Below, in pieces: positions 18,561-20,701 of a stretch of DNA of 20,701 bases. A model generated the notes under the pieces. That model ran no database searches. It was not told the origin of the DNA and saw only the letters and a list, made by a program, of their open reading frames with translations. The stretch is from positions 1 through 20,701 of the forward strand of contig MPUH01001228.1 in NCBI GenBank assembly GCA_001970955.1, written 5' to 3'. A program made the translations under genes and the position numbers. Every line of letters begins with the position of its first letter. The stretch's first letter is position 1. Source of the DNA: Stentor coeruleus. Taxonomy: Eukaryota; Ciliophora; Heterotrichea; Heterotrichida; Stentoridae.

Positions 18561-19064
18561 AAAACTATTAGGGAACCGAAAATTAGAGTTATTTCCTCTT
18601 TTTGTATGTTTTTAGATATGGACTATTGAAATCTTTCTGTATATATCAAGACTTTTTAAAATCTTCATTTTGATTATTGGAATTTTTATTATATAGAGTT
18701 TTTATTTTGCCCTTGCTTTTAAGTATGATATTTTGTTTTTGTATAGAAATCTATGGGAATTATGCAGCAATCAAAGTAAATAGTTATTATTATAATTATA
18801 AATTCCATTAGTGATATGATTTAAAAAAAATTATATGTGAATTTGGATACCATATTCCTACTATCCTTATTGTATTAGGGTATTTCCTGCCTTAAATATT
18901 AATTTTATAAGCAAAAGTTACCAAAATTCCCCTTCAAAACTAATAAAACCTAGCAAAACCAAATTCATATAAATAGTAACACCAATATTATTAACCTTCT
19001 AAGATTATCTAAATAATAAAATATTCTCTTATCTATCATATCCCTTATTCTAATAAAAAAAAAA
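18561..19064. other. Spacer upstream of Rab7
   Basis: No gene. It is weakly G-leaning on the left and C-rich and G-poor from about 18880 to the Rab7 start. The Rab7 ATG is directly preceded by an A-run (19054-19064). Confidence 0.5.
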
Positions 19065-19691
19065 ATGTCAACAGGACGTAAGCACCTACTCAAAGTTATA
19101 ATCCTCGGAGACTCAGCGTAATTTCCACATAGTGTCGGTAAAACTTCTCTTATGAACCAATACGTAAATAAAAGATTTAGCCAACAGTACAAAGCAACAA
19201 TTGGTGCTGATTTCCTGACAAAAGAAGTGATGATTGACGATAAGCTTGTAACTTTACAGATTTGGGATACAGCAGGTCAAGAAAGGTTCCAAAGTTTAGG
19301 TGTAGCATTTTATCGTGGGGCTGATTGTTGTGTTATGGTTTATGATATAACATCAGTCAAAACTTTTGAGTCGCTTTCATCATGGAAAGAAGAGTTTTTA
19401 AACCAATCAAACCCTAAAGACCCTGAAAATTTCCCTTTTGTCGTTCTTGGAAATAAACTTGATAAAGAACCAGAAAGGAAAGTTCCAACTGCAAAAGCTC
19501 AGCAGTGGTGTAAGAGTAATGGGGATATTCCGTTTTATGAAACTTCAGCTAAAGAAGCTGTGAATGTTGAAGATGCTTTTCAAGCTATAGCTAAGAAAGC
19601 TTTGTCACAAGTAAAGGATGAGGAGGATTTTAAACCGAATATTGACTTGAAGAAAAAGTCGGAAAAAAAATCTGGAGGCAAGTGTTGCTAA
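19065..19691 (+). CDS. RAB7: Rab7-type small GTPase, one 15-nt intron
   Basis: A 203-residue Rab GTPase of the Rab7 class, which controls late endosome, lysosome and phagosome traffic. Exon 1 (19065-19117) encodes [19 protein letters not shown] 15-nt intron (19118-19132) is removed, and exon 2 (19133-19691) follows. Without splicing, a TAA falls inside the P-loop. After splicing the G motifs are GDSAVGKT (15-22), Thr40 in switch I (YKATIGADF), DTAGQE (63-68), NKLD (125-128) and ETSAK (154-158). The FLTKEV and WKEEFLNQ segments are Rab7-typical. The Ala in GDSAVGKT replaces the Gly usual in Rab7 but leaves the binding motif valid. The C-terminal Cys-Cys (202-203) is the geranylgeranyl anchor site. 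Length agrees with the family (about 207). Starting at the internal Met25 would delete the P-loop, so ATG 19065 is chosen. Confidence 0.96.
19118..19132 (+). other. 15-nt spliceosomal intron in Rab7
   Basis: GTAATTTCCACATAG has GT..AG ends and is exactly 15 bases. Its removal joins TCA-GC and T-GTC so that GDSAVGKTSL is read. It interrupts the codon after its second base (phase 2) and contains an in-frame TAA, so unspliced RNA would be prematurely terminated. Confidence 0.95.
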
Positions 19692-19759
19692 TTAAGTTGA
19701 TTTTTTTTTAACTAGTTTTTAATATTTCATATATTATTGGTTATTTTTTAATTCTTTCT

Positions 19760-20572
19760 TTAGAATGTACAACATACACATTCTGCTGACCTTTTCACTT
19801 GTGGTGTATGAGCAATTCTATCTCTATATTGGATTGAAACACTTTTTAGGAAAATACTATCCCCAGCTCCAGCAAAGTAAATCTGCCAATCGTTAAGTTC
19901 AGGGACGAATCCAGGACAGAAAATATTTACTGTTTTAATACTTTGAACTTTACCGAAGTTCGACACATTGATAAAAACTTTATCATCACCATTATCTATA
20001 AAACTAATCTCTAGCTCTTTACATGTTTCATTAGACCCAACATTTTCAGGTATCTGATTTTGTTTGATGAAATTGAATTTATGCGTAATTGGGTTGATGT
20101 TAGCAAAAACAACAAAAAGTCCTCTAAGATTAGCATCTTTAAGGACTTTTATAATTGGTGTATTAAAATTCATTTCCCCATTGACTCTTGGGATTATATA
20201 GAAACTACTATGAAAGCTAAGTTTGACACGGATTTTGATATCTACAGCAAGGGATCTGGTATTAATTAAACAAGGAGCCATGATGAGTTTATTAAGAATG
20301 TTAAACCCATCTTCTGAGGTAATATTGGGTAAACCATTCCATAAGCCATGGATGTAACAGTAAAAGTCATAGTCTCCTTCTTCACGGAAAATTCGGCATT
20401 TCCAATTGTCTAAGGCTGCTTCATCTTTACGAAAGGATTGGATTAGAACGTATTTACTTCGAAGATGTATGTCTTCTTTTAACCAATCTTTATAGGAATT
20501 TTGTTGGAGTTTTAAGTTACTTTGAAGTAACTCGGATGCCATATCGGATAAGCTACCATTCTCTTCAACCAT
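19760..20572 (-). CDS. Unknown 270-residue protein ending in a CaaX-like motif
   Basis: I do not recognise the family. The protein is soluble-looking, with no signal peptide or membrane helix. An N-terminal helical part (about 1-50, MASELLQSNLKLQQNSYKDW) is followed by a segment rich in aromatic and beta-type sequence. This segment alternates hydrophobic residues (DIKIRVKLSFHSSFYIIP at 111-128, GLFVVFANI at 151-159, VFINVSNFGKVQSIKTV at 199-215), has DWQIYFAGAGDSIF at 228-241 and ends FLKSVSIQYRDR (241-252). This looks like a beta-sandwich, perhaps carbohydrate- or ligand-binding, which is inference only. The C-terminus ECVCCTF contains CCTF as the last four residues, a possible CaaX prenylation box with extra cysteines at 265 and 267-268. 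It is convergent with Rab7, 68 bases apart. ATG to TAA is intact. Confidence 0.75.
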   Translation of the reverse strand: MVEENGSLSDMASELLQSNLKLQQNSYKDWLKEDIHLRSKYVLIQSFRKDEAALDNWKCRIFREEGDYDFYCYIHGLWNGLPNITSEDGFNILNKLIMAPCLINTRSLAVDIKIRVKLSFHSSFYIIPRVNGEMNFNTPIIKVLKDANLRGLFVVFANINPITHKFNFIKQNQIPENVGSNETCKELEISFIDNGDDKVFINVSNFGKVQSIKTVNIFCPGFVPELNDWQIYFAGAGDSIFLKSVSIQYRDRIAHTPQVKRSAECVCCTF

Positions 20573-20701
20573 ATTTTATATTTTTTTGTTTTGTATAATG
20601 TCCTCTTGTTTTTGATATTTTTTATTAAGTGATTTTTAGATGTTTAATGGATTTGATGAGATTGATGAGATTGATGAGATAATATTGATGAGGATTTTTA
20701 A
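20573..20701. other. Right end: 9-bp repeats and possible start of another gene
   Basis: A frame opens at ATG 20640 on the + strand and runs to the window end (MFNGFDEIDEIDEI...). It would be divergent from the 270-residue gene. With about 20 codons visible it cannot be called a gene. Confidence 0.25.
20653..20693. repeat. Tandem 9-bp repeat
   Basis: TTGATGAGA occurs three times without gaps (20653-20679) and once more as TTGATGAGG (20685-20693). The period of nine keeps one reading frame and gives a DEI tripeptide repeat on the + strand. Confidence 0.85.

Noticed and set aside
18965-19192. 75-codon minus-strand frame overlapping the Rab7 start
   Set aside because: It is antisense to the Rab7 first exon and P-loop and has no supporting features.
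20060-20269. 69-codon plus-strand frame
   Set aside because: It is antisense to the intact 270-residue gene.
1-20701. tRNA, 5S or known snRNA genes
   Set aside because: No GGTTCRA-type B box with a matching A box and acceptor stem, and no recognisable U1, U2, U4, U5 or U6 core sequence on either strand by eye.

Overview
The window looks like a piece of the macronuclear genome of a heterotrich ciliate, most likely Stentor. Three observations support this. (1) The Rab7 gene is open only if an exactly 15-nt GT..AG intron (19118-19132) is removed, and 15-nt introns are a known Stentor hallmark. (2) Intact genes end in TAA, TAG and TGA, so the code is standard; Blepharisma reads TGA as Trp and Condylostoma reads stops as sense. 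(3) DNA is very A+T-rich between genes and genes are nearly intron-free. No rRNA, tRNA, CRISPR or intact transposon was seen.

Layout: 1-1953 holds two tandem cinnamyl-alcohol-dehydrogenase-type zinc dehydrogenases. The first is cut by the window start. The second is interrupted by a one-N join with a 46-bp duplicated overlap that looks like an assembly artefact. A broken gene lies at 2563-3211 (-). A small cyclin follows at 4333-5019 (+). Two unknown proteins (6609-7103 -, 9179-9703 +) flank a GC-richer, ATG-less open frame with hairpins (8184-8681). A 59-aa gene sits at 10829-11008 (+). The long spacer to 14.4 kb contains a second GC-rich island (12600-12830) that may be a structured RNA or a coding relic, a cluster of inverted repeats, and a broken membrane-protein-like gene (13799-14177).

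The right third is denser: an ankyrin-SAM-SAM protein ending in a CaaX box (14466-15836 +), a one-RRM U1A/U2B''-like spliceosomal protein (15881-16237 -), an R2R3-MYB factor (16802-17383 -), a heavily damaged gene (17831-18560 -), Rab7 (19065-19691 +) and an unknown protein with a CaaX-like C-terminus (19760-20572 -).

Three of the intact products (ANK-SAM, Rab7, the 270-aa protein) end in prenylation-type cysteine motifs. Spacers show a sharp strand asymmetry: going left to right, most are G-rich on the + strand first and then switch abruptly to C-rich. Several non-annotated stretches read as protein on one strand but carry stops and single-base shifts, so the window appears rich in gene relics. 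There is no operon-like arrangement; genes appear to be independent transcription units.
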